This document shows positions 1 to 8,571 of a DNA stretch of 36,475 nucleotides, one piece after another (the first letter of the stretch is position 1; each line of letters starts with the position of its first letter). The stretch lies in NCBI GenBank assembly GCA_017441385.1, contig JAFRXY010000045.1, positions 1 to 36,475 of the forward strand, in the 5' to 3' direction. Both the position numbers and the translations under genes were made by a program. This stretch comes from Clostridia bacterium. GTDB lineage: Bacteria; Bacillota; Clostridia; Oscillospirales; Acutalibacteraceae. The notes beneath the pieces were generated by a model that saw only the letters and a program-made list of their open reading frames with translations, was not told the origin of the DNA and made no database searches.

Positions 1-23
1 ATTCACTATTCTCTATTCACTAA

Positions 24-1991
24 TTATTTCTTGAGTTCCTCCGCCATAGTCGAAGCGGATTTGAAGGGTCTGCCTTCGCCGGTGAAGAAACGGCTGAACA
101 TCTCGTAGAATTCCAGACGAAGCGCCTGGATGCCGACCAGAAGACCTTCCAGCGCCATGATGATGACATTGCCGAGGATCACCGTGACCCAGTAGCCGAA
201 GCCGCTCATCATGCCCGCCAGTGTGAAGACCACCGTCATCATGCCGGCATGCACCAGAATGAAGGCGCCGACGCGCAGGAAGCTGACGGTATTGGAAACG
301 TAGGACAGCACGACCTCCAGCATTTCAAAGATATTCTGCATGAGGAAATCGCCGATGTTTTCGGGGAACCAGTCCTCTTTGCCCTCGATGAGTTCACTCA
401 GCGGCTCATTGAGGAAGATCAGGATTGCCGGAATGACGATCAGGCAGATCACGTAAGCCGGCGTAAGCAGCGGAATGCCGAGGAACATCTGTCCCAGCAC
501 GCCGAATACCGTTCCGCCGTAGAAGAGGAAGCCCGCGACGCCGTTCTGACTGAACAGCGCGTTGCCGTATTTGTGCTGCTTGCATTTGGTGTAGATATTG
601 AGCAGAATCGCGATCAGCACCAGCACCACGCCGATTCCGATGGCCGCGTAGATCAGTTCCGTGCTGAGTTCGTTGACGTCGAGCAGCTTGCCGTGCATCA
701 ACTGAATGCCTGTTTTTTCATGCACCCAGCCCCAGAAGGGATTGAGCAGCTCCTCAAAGCCGAAGACCGAGCCGAACAGCACGCCGAAGATCGCCGACGA
801 TATGCCGCACATGGCAATGCACTTGCCCAGCTCCATCTTCTTCATCTTCCACATGGCAATCCATGTGATGAGCGACAGGCAAAGTCCCTGACCCACGTCG
901 GCAAACATGATGCCGAAAAGGATAAAGTAGGTAATCGCGACAAACGGCGTCGGGTCCATTTCGTCGTAATTGGGAAGTCCGTACATCTTGACGAAGAATT
1001 CAAAGGGCTTGAAGATGCCGGCGTTTTTCAGCTTGACCGGCGGCGTCTGGGCCGGTTCGTCGCTGGCGTTCTCGAATTTGTACTCGATGCCCCCCAGCTT
1101 TTCCAGCCGCTTGGTGAATTCCTTCTCGTTCTCGGCGGGAACCCAGCCGGCGAGGAAGAAAATCCGGCTGTGCTGGTATTTCGCGGTGTACCGCCGCAGG
1201 TCGAAATTTTTCTTGTGGCGTTCGAGGTAGCTCAGCACCTTGCAGCAGCGCACCTCTTCATCGCCCCAGAAGCCGTCCATCTTTTTCCTGACCTCGTCCA
1301 GCCGCTCATTCAGCCCTTTGAGCTGCTCGGCGAGGGTGTTGTAGGCTTCTTCCGGGGTGCCGACGGCGGCAGGAATTTTCAGGCGTTCCCAGTAGAGGCT
1401 CTGGAAGATTCTGTCCACCTCATGAATATTGTCGATCGGCGCCATGTAAACGCCCCAGACATATTTGTCGTCGCTGGTACAGGGGAAGGTGACGATATAG
1501 GGATTGTCGCTGTACATGCTGAGCTTTTCAAAGCTCTCCTTGGGCAGTCGGCCGAACCGCACCTTGATGAATTCGCACTGGAATATCTCGTCCAGCTTCA
1601 TATCGAAGCCCTGAAAGTGCTTGAACTGCTCCATCGAGTGAGTGACATTCTCAATCTCCTGCGTCAGGCTGAATTTTTCCTCCTGATACTGCGCCAGCTT
1701 TGTCGAAGTACTTTCCACGTAGTCCTTTATCTCGTCCCAGTTCATCAACAGATCGGAATCCTCCACGGGGGCGGCTTCCAGCCTCGCCAGCTTGACCGCG
1801 TCGCTCAGCTTGTTGAGATAGAAGGTGTAGGGATTTTCATCATTGAGCGAAACAAACTCGGATTTGTCCTTGAAGAAGCTCATTGCCTGATCTAAGTGAA
1901 AATTTTCCGAGGAACAGCAGGCGTCAAGCACGGCGTCCAGCTGATCTATGCTCCCGATTATGCTCAGGAGCTTCATTTTCATTACAGCCAT
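24..1991 (-). CDS. ntpI: V/A-type ATP synthase subunit I (a subunit)
   Basis: This 655-residue protein is the membrane stator subunit of the rotary V/A-type ATPase, which couples H+ or Na+ movement to ATP synthesis or hydrolysis. The N-terminal half (about 1-330) is soluble and helical and should contact the peripheral stalk. The C-terminal half (about 345-640) has roughly seven hydrophobic segments. The conserved ion-channel arginine is visible at R573 in the segment SFLRVGAFILVHAG, with a second conserved arginine at R625. Length is normal for the family. The ATG at 1991 has AAGGAG eight bases upstream. It lies 58 bases after ntpC, so the two are cotranscribed. The remaining ATPase genes (rotor ring, catalytic subunits) should lie beyond the left edge. 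Confidence 0.96.
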   Translation of the reverse strand: MAVMKMKLLSIIGSIDQLDAVLDACCSSENFHLDQAMSFFKDKSEFVSLNDENPYTFYLNKLSDAVKLARLEAAPVEDSDLLMNWDEIKDYVESTSTKLAQYQEEKFSLTQEIENVTHSMEQFKHFQGFDMKLDEIFQCEFIKVRFGRLPKESFEKLSMYSDNPYIVTFPCTSDDKYVWGVYMAPIDNIHEVDRIFQSLYWERLKIPAAVGTPEEAYNTLAEQLKGLNERLDEVRKKMDGFWGDEEVRCCKVLSYLERHKKNFDLRRYTAKYQHSRIFFLAGWVPAENEKEFTKRLEKLGGIEYKFENASDEPAQTPPVKLKNAGIFKPFEFFVKMYGLPNYDEMDPTPFVAITYFILFGIMFADVGQGLCLSLITWIAMWKMKKMELGKCIAMCGISSAIFGVLFGSVFGFEELLNPFWGWVHEKTGIQLMHGKLLDVNELSTELIYAAIGIGVVLVLIAILLNIYTKCKQHKYGNALFSQNGVAGFLFYGGTVFGVLGQMFLGIPLLTPAYVICLIVIPAILIFLNEPLSELIEGKEDWFPENIGDFLMQNIFEMLEVVLSYVSNTVSFLRVGAFILVHAGMMTVVFTLAGMMSGFGYWVTVILGNVIIMALEGLLVGIQALRLEFYEMFSRFFTGEGRPFKSASTMAEELKK

Positions 1992-2049
1992 GTCTATACT
2001 CCTTAAATCTTTCGATCCTTTTTGGATTTTTATAGTAACGTGACTATTA

Positions 2050-3093
2050 TCACGAAATCGTAATCATAGAAGCAATCACGTCGGGCGACACCCTGTACCG
2101 CACGCCCTCAATGATGGTCACAATATCCCTGCGCTCGATGCCCGAAAGCAGCAGATAGGAGAAGACCGCCACCGTCGGGTCGGTGGAGAATCGCATGAGG
2201 TGACGCACCCGCTTGTAACTCAGCCGGTTGACCACCTGATCGATGTATTCCTCGTCGATCTCGCCCAGCTCCCGGCCGTAGAAGGTTTCGGAACGGAAGA
2301 TTTCCAGCACTTCCTCCGCGCTGTCGGCGCTCAGCATTTTGTCAAACGTGCGCTTGGAAATTTTATAGCTGCAATCGAACACCAGCGAACGCGCCAGATC
2401 GTCGCCGCAGGCCCGGTAGTATTTCTTGAAGCGGTAGATATTGAGAAAGCTGCTCAGTTCACTGCGCGTTCCCAGCAATCCCAGCAGGTCGTCCCTCGCG
2501 CTGCCGTGGAAATTCTTTTTGATCACCGATTCCGCGTTGGCAAACAGATGGGAATAGAGCGTGTGCTCGATCATGGTGTAGTCGATGGTGCCGTCCTCCC
2601 CCACCGAAATGCCGCGCAGTATCTTGTAGAATACCGTGCCGCTCACGGCTCTGAGGAATTCCCCGTAAGTCTTGGCCTGCGCCATCCGGATGGGATCAAG
2701 ACCGTCCCGCTTGACGAAGTACTTCGGCATGGCGAAGACATATTCGCCGCCGCGTCCCGCCGACAGCAGACGCAGGAATTTGAGTATCTCCCTGATCTGG
2801 GTGCTGTAAACCATGAAGGATCGCATGTATTCCCCCGCGTCGACGCGGTATTGGGAAAGGGCGGTCAGCTCCTTCTGCATGAGATCGTCCAGCGCCGCTT
2901 CCAGCTGGCCGCGGTGGACGTTGGAATCGTCGATATTCCGCAGGGCGTAGGCGTAATGGGTGTTGTTCTTGAGATAAGCCGCCACTTCGGTGACCGTCTG
3001 GCAATTCAGCAGTTCGCTGATGTTCTGCCCGGTCAGCCGCTTGCCGAACATCGCGCGGCTCTTGGTGAGCAGCACATTGGAAGCTTGTGACAT
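2050..3093 (-). CDS. ntpC: V/A-type ATP synthase subunit C
   Basis: This 347-residue protein is the all-helical C (d-like) subunit that caps the membrane rotor ring and connects it to the central stalk of the V/A-ATPase. Features typical of the family are visible: the N-terminal helical repeat with paired arginines and leucines, and the C-terminal end in which a short Tyr-Arg-Val-Ser segment precedes the last helix. Its ATG overlaps the stop codon of the upstream stalk gene by one base (TAATG), indicating translational coupling, and GGGAG lies ten bases upstream. Assignment rests on overall resemblance plus its place between the stalk subunit and subunit I. Confidence 0.93.
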   Translation of the reverse strand: MSQASNVLLTKSRAMFGKRLTGQNISELLNCQTVTEVAAYLKNNTHYAYALRNIDDSNVHRGQLEAALDDLMQKELTALSQYRVDAGEYMRSFMVYSTQIREILKFLRLLSAGRGGEYVFAMPKYFVKRDGLDPIRMAQAKTYGEFLRAVSGTVFYKILRGISVGEDGTIDYTMIEHTLYSHLFANAESVIKKNFHGSARDDLLGLLGTRSELSSFLNIYRFKKYYRACGDDLARSLVFDCSYKISKRTFDKMLSADSAEEVLEIFRSETFYGRELGEIDEEYIDQVVNRLSYKRVRHLMRFSTDPTVAVFSYLLLSGIERRDIVTIIEGVRYRVSPDVIASMITIS

Positions 3094-3410
3094 TATTTAT
3101 CATCTCCCGTGGCTCTGGCGACGATGGCGGCCACCCATCCGTCGCCCTTCTCGGCATAGATCGCGTCAAGCTGGCGCTGGGTTTCCTTCTGCCGTTCCAG
3201 AATCGCCTTCAATTCGACTTCGGCATTTCTCGCCTCCGCCTTTTTGATCAGCTCTACCCGTTCCTCCGCTCTGTCACGGTAGCCCCGGCGAAGCTCTTCC
3301 TTTTTGGCTCTGATCCTGTCCTCCGAGCCGACACGCAGCTTTTTCGCCTCGTCGGTCAGTTCCCGGGCGCGTTTGTCCATTTCAACTATGCGTTCAACCA
3401 TGTCCTGCAT
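3093..3410 (-). CDS. V/A-type ATPase peripheral-stalk coiled-coil subunit (G/H-like)
   Basis: A 105-residue, highly charged protein that is almost entirely heptad-patterned helix rich in Glu, Lys and Arg. This matches the short stalk subunits (called G, H or F) that pair with subunit E to hold the catalytic head of V/A-ATPases. It is the first gene of the operon in this window and overlaps ntpC by one base. The open frame extends upstream to a TTG at 3455, but the ATG at 3410 has AAGGTG six bases upstream and gives a protein starting directly with the coiled coil, so I chose it. Sequence alone does not fix the subunit letter. Confidence 0.85.
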   Translation of the reverse strand: MQDMVERIVEMDKRARELTDEAKKLRVGSEDRIRAKKEELRRGYRDRAEERVELIKKAEARNAEVELKAILERQKETQRQLDAIYAEKGDGWVAAIVARATGDDK

Positions 3411-3483
3411 GATATGCACCTTGCTTTCACCGGCAGATTTTTTATTATGCCGCAATTCTCAAAAAATAGGCGTTTATTCATTA

Positions 3484-3512
3484 ATTATACCGCAAAACGC
3501 CCTATTATTCAA
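3484..3512 (-). promoter_or_regulatory. Promoter of the V/A-ATPase operon
   Basis: A strong sigma-A-type promoter on the minus strand: -35 TTGAAT at 3512-3507, a 17-base spacer, and -10 TATAAT at 3489-3484. It sits about 75 bases before the ATG of the stalk subunit. An inverted repeat, ATAGGCGTTT (3466-3475) and AAACGCCcTAT (3495-3505), brackets the -10 box and could be an operator. Confidence 0.75.
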
Positions 3513-3565
3513 GTCTACAATGCACTAAAAGAAATTCGATTTTTTATATAAATCTGTGAATTCAA

Positions 3566-3604
3566 CAAAAATTGCCCCGCACGGCCTGCAACCGTACGGG
3601 GCAA
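3566..3604 (-). terminator. Rho-independent terminator after the small membrane protein gene
   Basis: A 13-bp stem with one mismatch (arms 3572-3584 and 3592-3604, seven-base loop) is followed on the minus strand by a run of T. It separates the small membrane protein gene from the ATPase operon promoter. Confidence 0.85.
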
Positions 3605-3652
3605 GAAAAGAAAAAAGCAAAGCGCAGCGCAGAATGACACCTCAACCGCGCG

Positions 3653-3955
3653 TCAATGCAGAAATATCCACGCAAGCACCATAATGCCTATCAGCACAAG
3701 AAAAATCGGGAAAAAGACAATAAAGGCCGAAATAATCAGGGCGGGAATGTCCCCCTTTTCAAATCCCGGCTCCTCATTCATCTCACGATATTCCTTCTCG
3801 TGTCGGGCGGTGATCTCCGCTTCATCCTCCGGTACAGCGGATTTTTCCGGAGCGCTGTTTTCGTCTGTGCCGTCAGAATTCATCTCATCGAGGTACCTTC
3901 TGTTGCGCTCCTTCATGACCTCCATGCTTCTCTTAACCTTTTTATCAAAAAACAT
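3653..3955 (-). CDS. Small membrane protein, unknown function
   Basis: A 100-residue protein with a charged N-terminal region (about 1-68, rich in Glu, Lys, Arg and Asp) and one hydrophobic segment at the C-terminus (about 73-98). It looks like a tail-anchored or single-pass protein with most of its mass in the cytoplasm. I recognise no family. The frame opens at a TTG at 3970, but the ATG at 3955 has GGGAG seven bases upstream, so I start there. It has its own terminator. A TATAAT at 3977-3972 just before the ribosome site would make it a short separate transcript, although the -35 is poor. Confidence 0.7.
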   Translation of the reverse strand: MFFDKKVKRSMEVMKERNRRYLDEMNSDGTDENSAPEKSAVPEDEAEITARHEKEYREMNEEPGFEKGDIPALIISAFIVFFPIFLVLIGIMVLAWIFLH

Positions 3956-3986
3956 ATCCGTTTCTCCCAAGATTATAATATTTTAA

Positions 3987-4020
3987 AGAGAGACCCGGCA
4001 ATCGATTGCTGAGCCTCTCT
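3987..4020 (-). terminator. Terminator at the end of the opp operon
   Basis: An imperfect hairpin lies just after the oppF stop codon. Outer arms AGAGAG/CTCTCT and inner arms GCAAT/ATTGC are separated by mismatches. The U-tract is short (TTT then A-rich), so termination may be leaky into the next small gene. Confidence 0.6.
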
Positions 4021-4047
4021 CGTTTAATCCATAATCAGCATGAAGAA

Positions 4048-5610
4048 TTACTTGGACGACTCTTCGCCTTCCATGCCAAGAACATGATGGCACGCCACAA
4101 AATGATTGGGTCTGAGCTCGCGTAATTCCGGTGTGATATTCTTGCAGATTTCGGTGCAATACTTGCATCTCGTGTGGAACTTGCAGCCCTTGGGGGGGTT
4201 GACCGGGCTGGGAATATCTCCCTCCAGCACGACCAGTTCACGGTTGTCGTCCACATTGGTGGTGGGAATGGCGGAAAGCAGCGCCTCGGTGTAGGGGTGC
4301 ATGGGGTGATCGAACAGCTCCTGCGATTCGCTCAGCTCGACCATGTTGCCGAGGTACATAACGCCGATACGGTCGGAAATATACTTGACGACGGACAGAT
4401 CGTGGGTGATGAAGAGGTAGGTCAGGTTGTTCTTTTCCTTCAGATCCTGAAGCAGATTGATGATCTGCGACTGAATGGAAACGTCCAGCGCCGAAACCGC
4501 CTCGTCACAGATAACAAACTTCGGACTGGTGGAAAGTGCGCGGGCAATGCCGATTCTCTGGCGCTGACCGCCGGAGAACTGGTGCGGGAAGCGGTGAATG
4601 AAGTAGGGCGCGAGTCCGCACATCTCCATGATCTCCAGAACGCGCTCCTGCATTCTCGGGCTGTTTTTGGTGAAATATTTGTGGGCGAGCATGCCTTCGC
4701 CGATGATCTGACCGACGGTCATTCTCGGATTCAGGGAGGAATAGGGATCCTGGAAGATCAGCTGTAATTCGCTGCGGAAGCTGCGCATTTCCTCCTTGTT
4801 GAGTCGGGCGAGGTCGATGCCGTCGTCACGGTACGGCTCGTACTTCTGGAATTCCGGGTCATCCTTGTACTGTGCGCGGATCTTGTCTATTTCAGACTGT
4901 GCCTCGGCCAGAGAAGCTCTCTGCGCGGTAATCTTTTCGTCTATTTCACCGATCTTTTCATTGATGGAATCGACCTTCTTCTGACCCTTGCCCTTTTTCT
5001 CCACGTCATACTGCACGTCAGCCAGCTTGTTTTCATATTCCCTGTGGGAATCGAGCAGCTTGCGGAGCTGGGCGGAATGGTCCCGGGCGCTCTTGAAGGC
5101 ATCCTGTATCTGCGTGGTGTCTTCCACGGTGATAAAGCCGCCGAAGATGTTGGCTATATCATAGAAGGCGGCGTCAGCGTCCCGCTTGGCCTGACGGAGC
5201 GCCTCATTTTTCGCGTTCTGTTCGCTGGCGGACGCCCTGTCGAATTCCGCCTGCGCCTCTTTTTCCTTTTCGCGGAGACGGATCCACTTTTTGCGCAGAG
5301 CCGGAAGATTTTCGATGGTTTCGCTCATGTATTCCGGAGCAAATTCATCGAGCGAACGTCCGTAGTACATGGTTCTGCCGTCCGTCTGGGGATACAGCTC
5401 CAGCACGGTGCGTCCGAAGGTGGATTTGCCGCAGCCGGATTCGCCCACAAGTCCCAGTGTTTCACCCTCGTAGATATTCACGTCGATACCGTCGTTTGCC
5501 TTGACGTACATACCCTTCTGCTTGAGGGGGAAATACTGCTTGAGGTTGGTTATTTTAAGGAGAACCTTCTTTTCAGTTGTGTCCTTCATGTCTCTTTTTT
5601 CATCGGCCAT
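4048..5610 (-). CDS. oppF: Oligopeptide-type ABC importer ATPase (OppF) with coiled-coil insertion
   Basis: One of the two ATPase subunits of the Opp/Dpp-type importer. Canonical parts are Walker A GESGCGKS (56-63), Q-loop Q287, signature FSGGQRQR (345-352), Walker B with catalytic E370, H-loop H403, and the C-terminal OppD/F domain with cysteines 476, 482, 485 and 489. At 520 residues it is about 190 longer than usual OppF. The excess lies between Walker A and the Q-loop (about 84-275). It is mostly charged helix with heptad character, interrupted near 152-162 by a hydrophobic, glycine-containing stretch. ATG at 5610 has AAGGAGG nine bases upstream and overlaps oppD by 11 bases. The substrate cannot be read from sequence. 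Confidence 0.93.
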   Translation of the reverse strand: MADEKRDMKDTTEKKVLLKITNLKQYFPLKQKGMYVKANDGIDVNIYEGETLGLVGESGCGKSTFGRTVLELYPQTDGRTMYYGRSLDEFAPEYMSETIENLPALRKKWIRLREKEKEAQAEFDRASASEQNAKNEALRQAKRDADAAFYDIANIFGGFITVEDTTQIQDAFKSARDHSAQLRKLLDSHREYENKLADVQYDVEKKGKGQKKVDSINEKIGEIDEKITAQRASLAEAQSEIDKIRAQYKDDPEFQKYEPYRDDGIDLARLNKEEMRSFRSELQLIFQDPYSSLNPRMTVGQIIGEGMLAHKYFTKNSPRMQERVLEIMEMCGLAPYFIHRFPHQFSGGQRQRIGIARALSTSPKFVICDEAVSALDVSIQSQIINLLQDLKEKNNLTYLFITHDLSVVKYISDRIGVMYLGNMVELSESQELFDHPMHPYTEALLSAIPTTNVDDNRELVVLEGDIPSPVNPPKGCKFHTRCKYCTEICKNITPELRELRPNHFVACHHVLGMEGEESSK

Positions 5611-6607
5611 TCTGACGTTCCTCCTTATTGGGGTAGAAGCACCTGATTTTCTGTGTATCGCTTATCTTGACAAACTCAGGCTCGCATTCCTTGCACTTAT
5701 CTGTAGCGTATTTGCACCGGGGGGCAAATTTGCATCCCTTGGGAAGATCGAGCGGATGGGGCACCGAGCCGGGAATCGCCTGCAGGCGCTCGTTGGCGGG
5801 AGTGTCCAGACGGGGTATCGAAACCATCAGACCCTCGGTGTAGGGGTGAGAAAATTTGGTCTTGGGGTCAAAGAGCACCTTCGCCGGCACGCTCTCCACC
5901 ACCTGACCGCAGTACATGACAGCCACATAATCCGCCATCTGATTGATGACGCCGAGGTCGTGGGTGATAAACAGAATGCTGGTGCCGCGCTCCTTTTTCA
6001 GCTCGTTCATGAGCCGGAGGATCTGTGCCTGAATGGTCACGTCGAGTGCCGTGGTCGGTTCGTCGGCAATCAGCAGCTTGGGCTTGCAGGCCAGCGCCAT
6101 GGCGATCATCACGCGCTGACGCATGCCGCCCGAAAGCTGGTGGGGATACTGCTTGGCCACGATCTCGGGGTTGGGAATCTTGACCGCTTTGAGAATTTCC
6201 ACCGATTCCTTGGCCGCCTGCTTCTTATCCATATTCTGATGGATCATGAAGACCTCGGAAATCTGCTTTTCGATCGTGAAGACGGGATTCAGGCTGGTCA
6301 TCGGCTCCTGGAATATGACCGAAATATCGTTGCCTCTGACCTCGTACATCTCATCGAGAGAAATCTTTGTCAGATCTCTGCCGTCAAAAATGATCTCGCC
6401 GCTGTCAATATATCCGTTTTCGTCCAGCAGGCGGAGAATGCTCATGGCCGAAACGCTCTTGCCGGAGCCGGATTCGCCCACGATTCCCAGCGTCTCGCCT
6501 TCATGAACCAGATAGGAAGTATCGTTGACCGCCTTGATTACGCCTCTTCTTGAAGTGAAGAACGTATGCAGGTTCTTTACTTCCAGCAATACTTTTTTAT
6601 TTTCCAT
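5600..6607 (-). CDS. oppD: Oligopeptide-type ABC importer ATPase (OppD)
   Basis: The second ATPase of the Opp/Dpp-type importer, 335 residues and of normal length. Walker A GESGSGKS is at 44-51, the Q-loop glutamine at 100, signature LSGGMRQR at 158-165, Walker B LLIADEP at 178-184 and the H-loop histidine at 216. The C-terminal oligopeptide-transporter domain has the cysteine set (292, 298, 305) that binds an iron-sulfur cluster in characterised homologues. It pairs with OppF below the membrane. Its stop overlaps the oppF start. The ribosome site upstream of the ATG at 6607 is weak (AAAGGT about 14 bases away). Confidence 0.95.
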   Translation of the reverse strand: MENKKVLLEVKNLHTFFTSRRGVIKAVNDTSYLVHEGETLGIVGESGSGKSVSAMSILRLLDENGYIDSGEIIFDGRDLTKISLDEMYEVRGNDISVIFQEPMTSLNPVFTIEKQISEVFMIHQNMDKKQAAKESVEILKAVKIPNPEIVAKQYPHQLSGGMRQRVMIAMALACKPKLLIADEPTTALDVTIQAQILRLMNELKKERGTSILFITHDLGVINQMADYVAVMYCGQVVESVPAKVLFDPKTKFSHPYTEGLMVSIPRLDTPANERLQAIPGSVPHPLDLPKGCKFAPRCKYATDKCKECEPEFVKISDTQKIRCFYPNKEERQNGR

Positions 6608-6679
6608 ATTCTATTACCATACCTTTCGCCCTATGCGAAAATCATCCTTTCATCAATTTTTAAGGCAACCCGAAAGCCC

Positions 6680-8554
6680 TTATCTGCCGTTTGCTTTCGG
6701 ATCGAGGGCGTCGCGGAGACCGTCGCCGATCAGATTGATGCAGATACATGCCACACCGAAGATCGTACCGACAAACAGCCAGTTCCACCAGTACTGCTGG
6801 ATGATGATGCTGTCGTTGGCGTTGGTGAGCATATTGCCCCATGTGGGGGTCGGCAGCGGAACGCCGAAGCCGAGGTAGGAAAGGGTGGATTCAGTCAGCA
6901 TGGAGGTACCGAACGCCAGCGTGATGGACACCAGACAGACCGACATGACGTTGGGAATGATATGCGAGAAGATGATCTTGCTCTCACGCACGCCGAGCGC
7001 CTTTGCCGCCACGACGTATTCCATCTCTCTCTGCGAGAACATCTGGGCGCGCACCAGCCGGCAGAGTCCCGGCCATGAAAGGATGCCCAGAATCACCATG
7101 ATGATATACATTCGCTGCTCCACCGAAACCTTGGTGCCCATAACCGCCGAAAGGATCATGGCGAAGGGAATGAACGGCATACTGGAGACGACTTCCGCGA
7201 TACGCATGATGACCATATCCACCACGCCGCCGAAGTAACCGGCCAGACCGCCGAGGATGATGCCGATAATCATTTCAATGATAACCGACAGAGCGCCGAT
7301 GGTCATGGTCATCTTGCCGCCGTTGACCAGACGGGCGAAGACGTCTCTGCCCAGCTTGTCGGTGCCGAGCAGGAAGCCCTTCAGACCCCATGTGTGAATT
7401 TTGCCTTCACCGTCGACCGCGTAATTCTGGAAGGAGCCGACATAAACATTCTGAATATTGTCATCCTTGAGCGAATCCGGCACATCCGACTGGTTGTAAC
7501 GGTTGCTGCCCCAGCTCACGACGCTGCCGTCGGCGAGAAGCGCGGTGTAATGATAACGTCCGCCGTCTATGCTCACGACTTCAGACGAAAAGGCCGGTAC
7601 CTTGTTTTCGCCCTTCGTGGCGGCGCCCCATACCACCACATTGCCGTCTTTGCGAAGGGCGGCGACAGTGGTGCTGCTGGAGGAAATGCTCTTGATGTTG
7701 AAGGAAGCGGCCACAGGTATTTTTGTGACTGTCTGTGAAGCGTTGTAGTTGCCGCACACCACTCTGCCCTCGTCCGTCAGGATAACATAGGCGGTATTGG
7801 TGAGCGCCGCGTCAACGACATGACCGTCCAGTTCGGAAGCTTTGTAGGAAAGGTCGGCAAAATTTTCATTGCCCCAGAGAATCGCCCTGTTGTCCTCGGT
7901 GATGACAAGAGAGAACTGGTCGGAGGCATAGATCTTTCTGATGCCGAATTCATGCGTGCGGTTGTTGGCAATCAGATCCGCCGGAAGGGTGGTCTGTCTG
8001 AGGCGGTTGTTGCCCCACGCGTAGACCGTTCCCTTGTCGTCAAGGGCGACAATGTGGTCGCTGCCCGCCGCCACCTGCACGATCTTGGCATTCTGCACAT
8101 TTTCGGGAATCTCGGAAAGATCGATGACCTGCGTCACCTTGTATTTGCCCCATACATAGACCTTGCCGGTTTTGTCGCAGGCAACGGAATAGTTGTATCC
8201 GATGGACAGATCCTGCACGCCGTTGTCTTCCAGCTCGCCCGGGTAGTCCAGCATCTGGAATCCGGGGGAAATGTTGACCAGCGTGCTGTCCTGTTCGCCC
8301 AGGTCAAGCTCCACAAATTCGGGAGCGATAAAGACGAAGAGCGCTATGATGATAAACACGACCAGCGCGATGACCGACATCGGCTTTGAGAAAAAGTTGC
8401 GCACAACCATTCTCATCGGGCTTTGCAGCTGCTCCTCGGCATAAATGTCCAGTTCCTTGCCCGGGAAGAGAAGCCTTTTGATCCATCTGAAAAGGAAGAA
8501 TTCCTTTTTGGAGGAGCCAGTTGTTTTCTTCTGATTTGTCTGATTGCTGCTCAT
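6680..8554 (-). CDS. oppC: Oligopeptide-type ABC permease (OppC) with an inserted RCC1 beta-propeller
   Basis: A 624-residue permease, about twice the usual OppC length. Residues 1-58 are cytoplasmic and 59-78 form membrane segment 1. Residues 113-391 hold seven RCC1-type repeats, each ending in a strand such as KVYVWG, TVYAWG or SVVSWG. The normal OppC sequence resumes at GTDKLGRD (397-404), followed by five membrane segments and the EAA coupling loop (about 512-535). In known OppC topology the loop after segment 1 faces outside, so the propeller should lie extracytoplasmically near the binding protein. Seven repeats is the number that closes an RCC1 propeller. The frame is open throughout, so this is no assembly join visible to me. 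AAAGGAG precedes the ATG by nine bases. Confidence 0.93.
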   Translation of the reverse strand: MSSNQTNQKKTTGSSKKEFFLFRWIKRLLFPGKELDIYAEEQLQSPMRMVVRNFFSKPMSVIALVVFIIIALFVFIAPEFVELDLGEQDSTLVNISPGFQMLDYPGELEDNGVQDLSIGYNYSVACDKTGKVYVWGKYKVTQVIDLSEIPENVQNAKIVQVAAGSDHIVALDDKGTVYAWGNNRLRQTTLPADLIANNRTHEFGIRKIYASDQFSLVITEDNRAILWGNENFADLSYKASELDGHVVDAALTNTAYVILTDEGRVVCGNYNASQTVTKIPVAASFNIKSISSSSTTVAALRKDGNVVVWGAATKGENKVPAFSSEVVSIDGGRYHYTALLADGSVVSWGSNRYNQSDVPDSLKDDNIQNVYVGSFQNYAVDGEGKIHTWGLKGFLLGTDKLGRDVFARLVNGGKMTMTIGALSVIIEMIIGIILGGLAGYFGGVVDMVIMRIAEVVSSMPFIPFAMILSAVMGTKVSVEQRMYIIMVILGILSWPGLCRLVRAQMFSQREMEYVVAAKALGVRESKIIFSHIIPNVMSVCLVSITLAFGTSMLTESTLSYLGFGVPLPTPTWGNMLTNANDSIIIQQYWWNWLFVGTIFGVACICINLIGDGLRDALDPKANGR

Positions 8555-8571
8555 AAAACTTGACTCCTTTC

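Noticed and set aside
249-1895. Long plus-strand open frame opposite ntpI
   Set aside because: It lies antisense to a clear V-ATPase subunit, has no ribosome site, and its His/Gln/Asp-rich translation is the usual mirror of a GC-rich gene.
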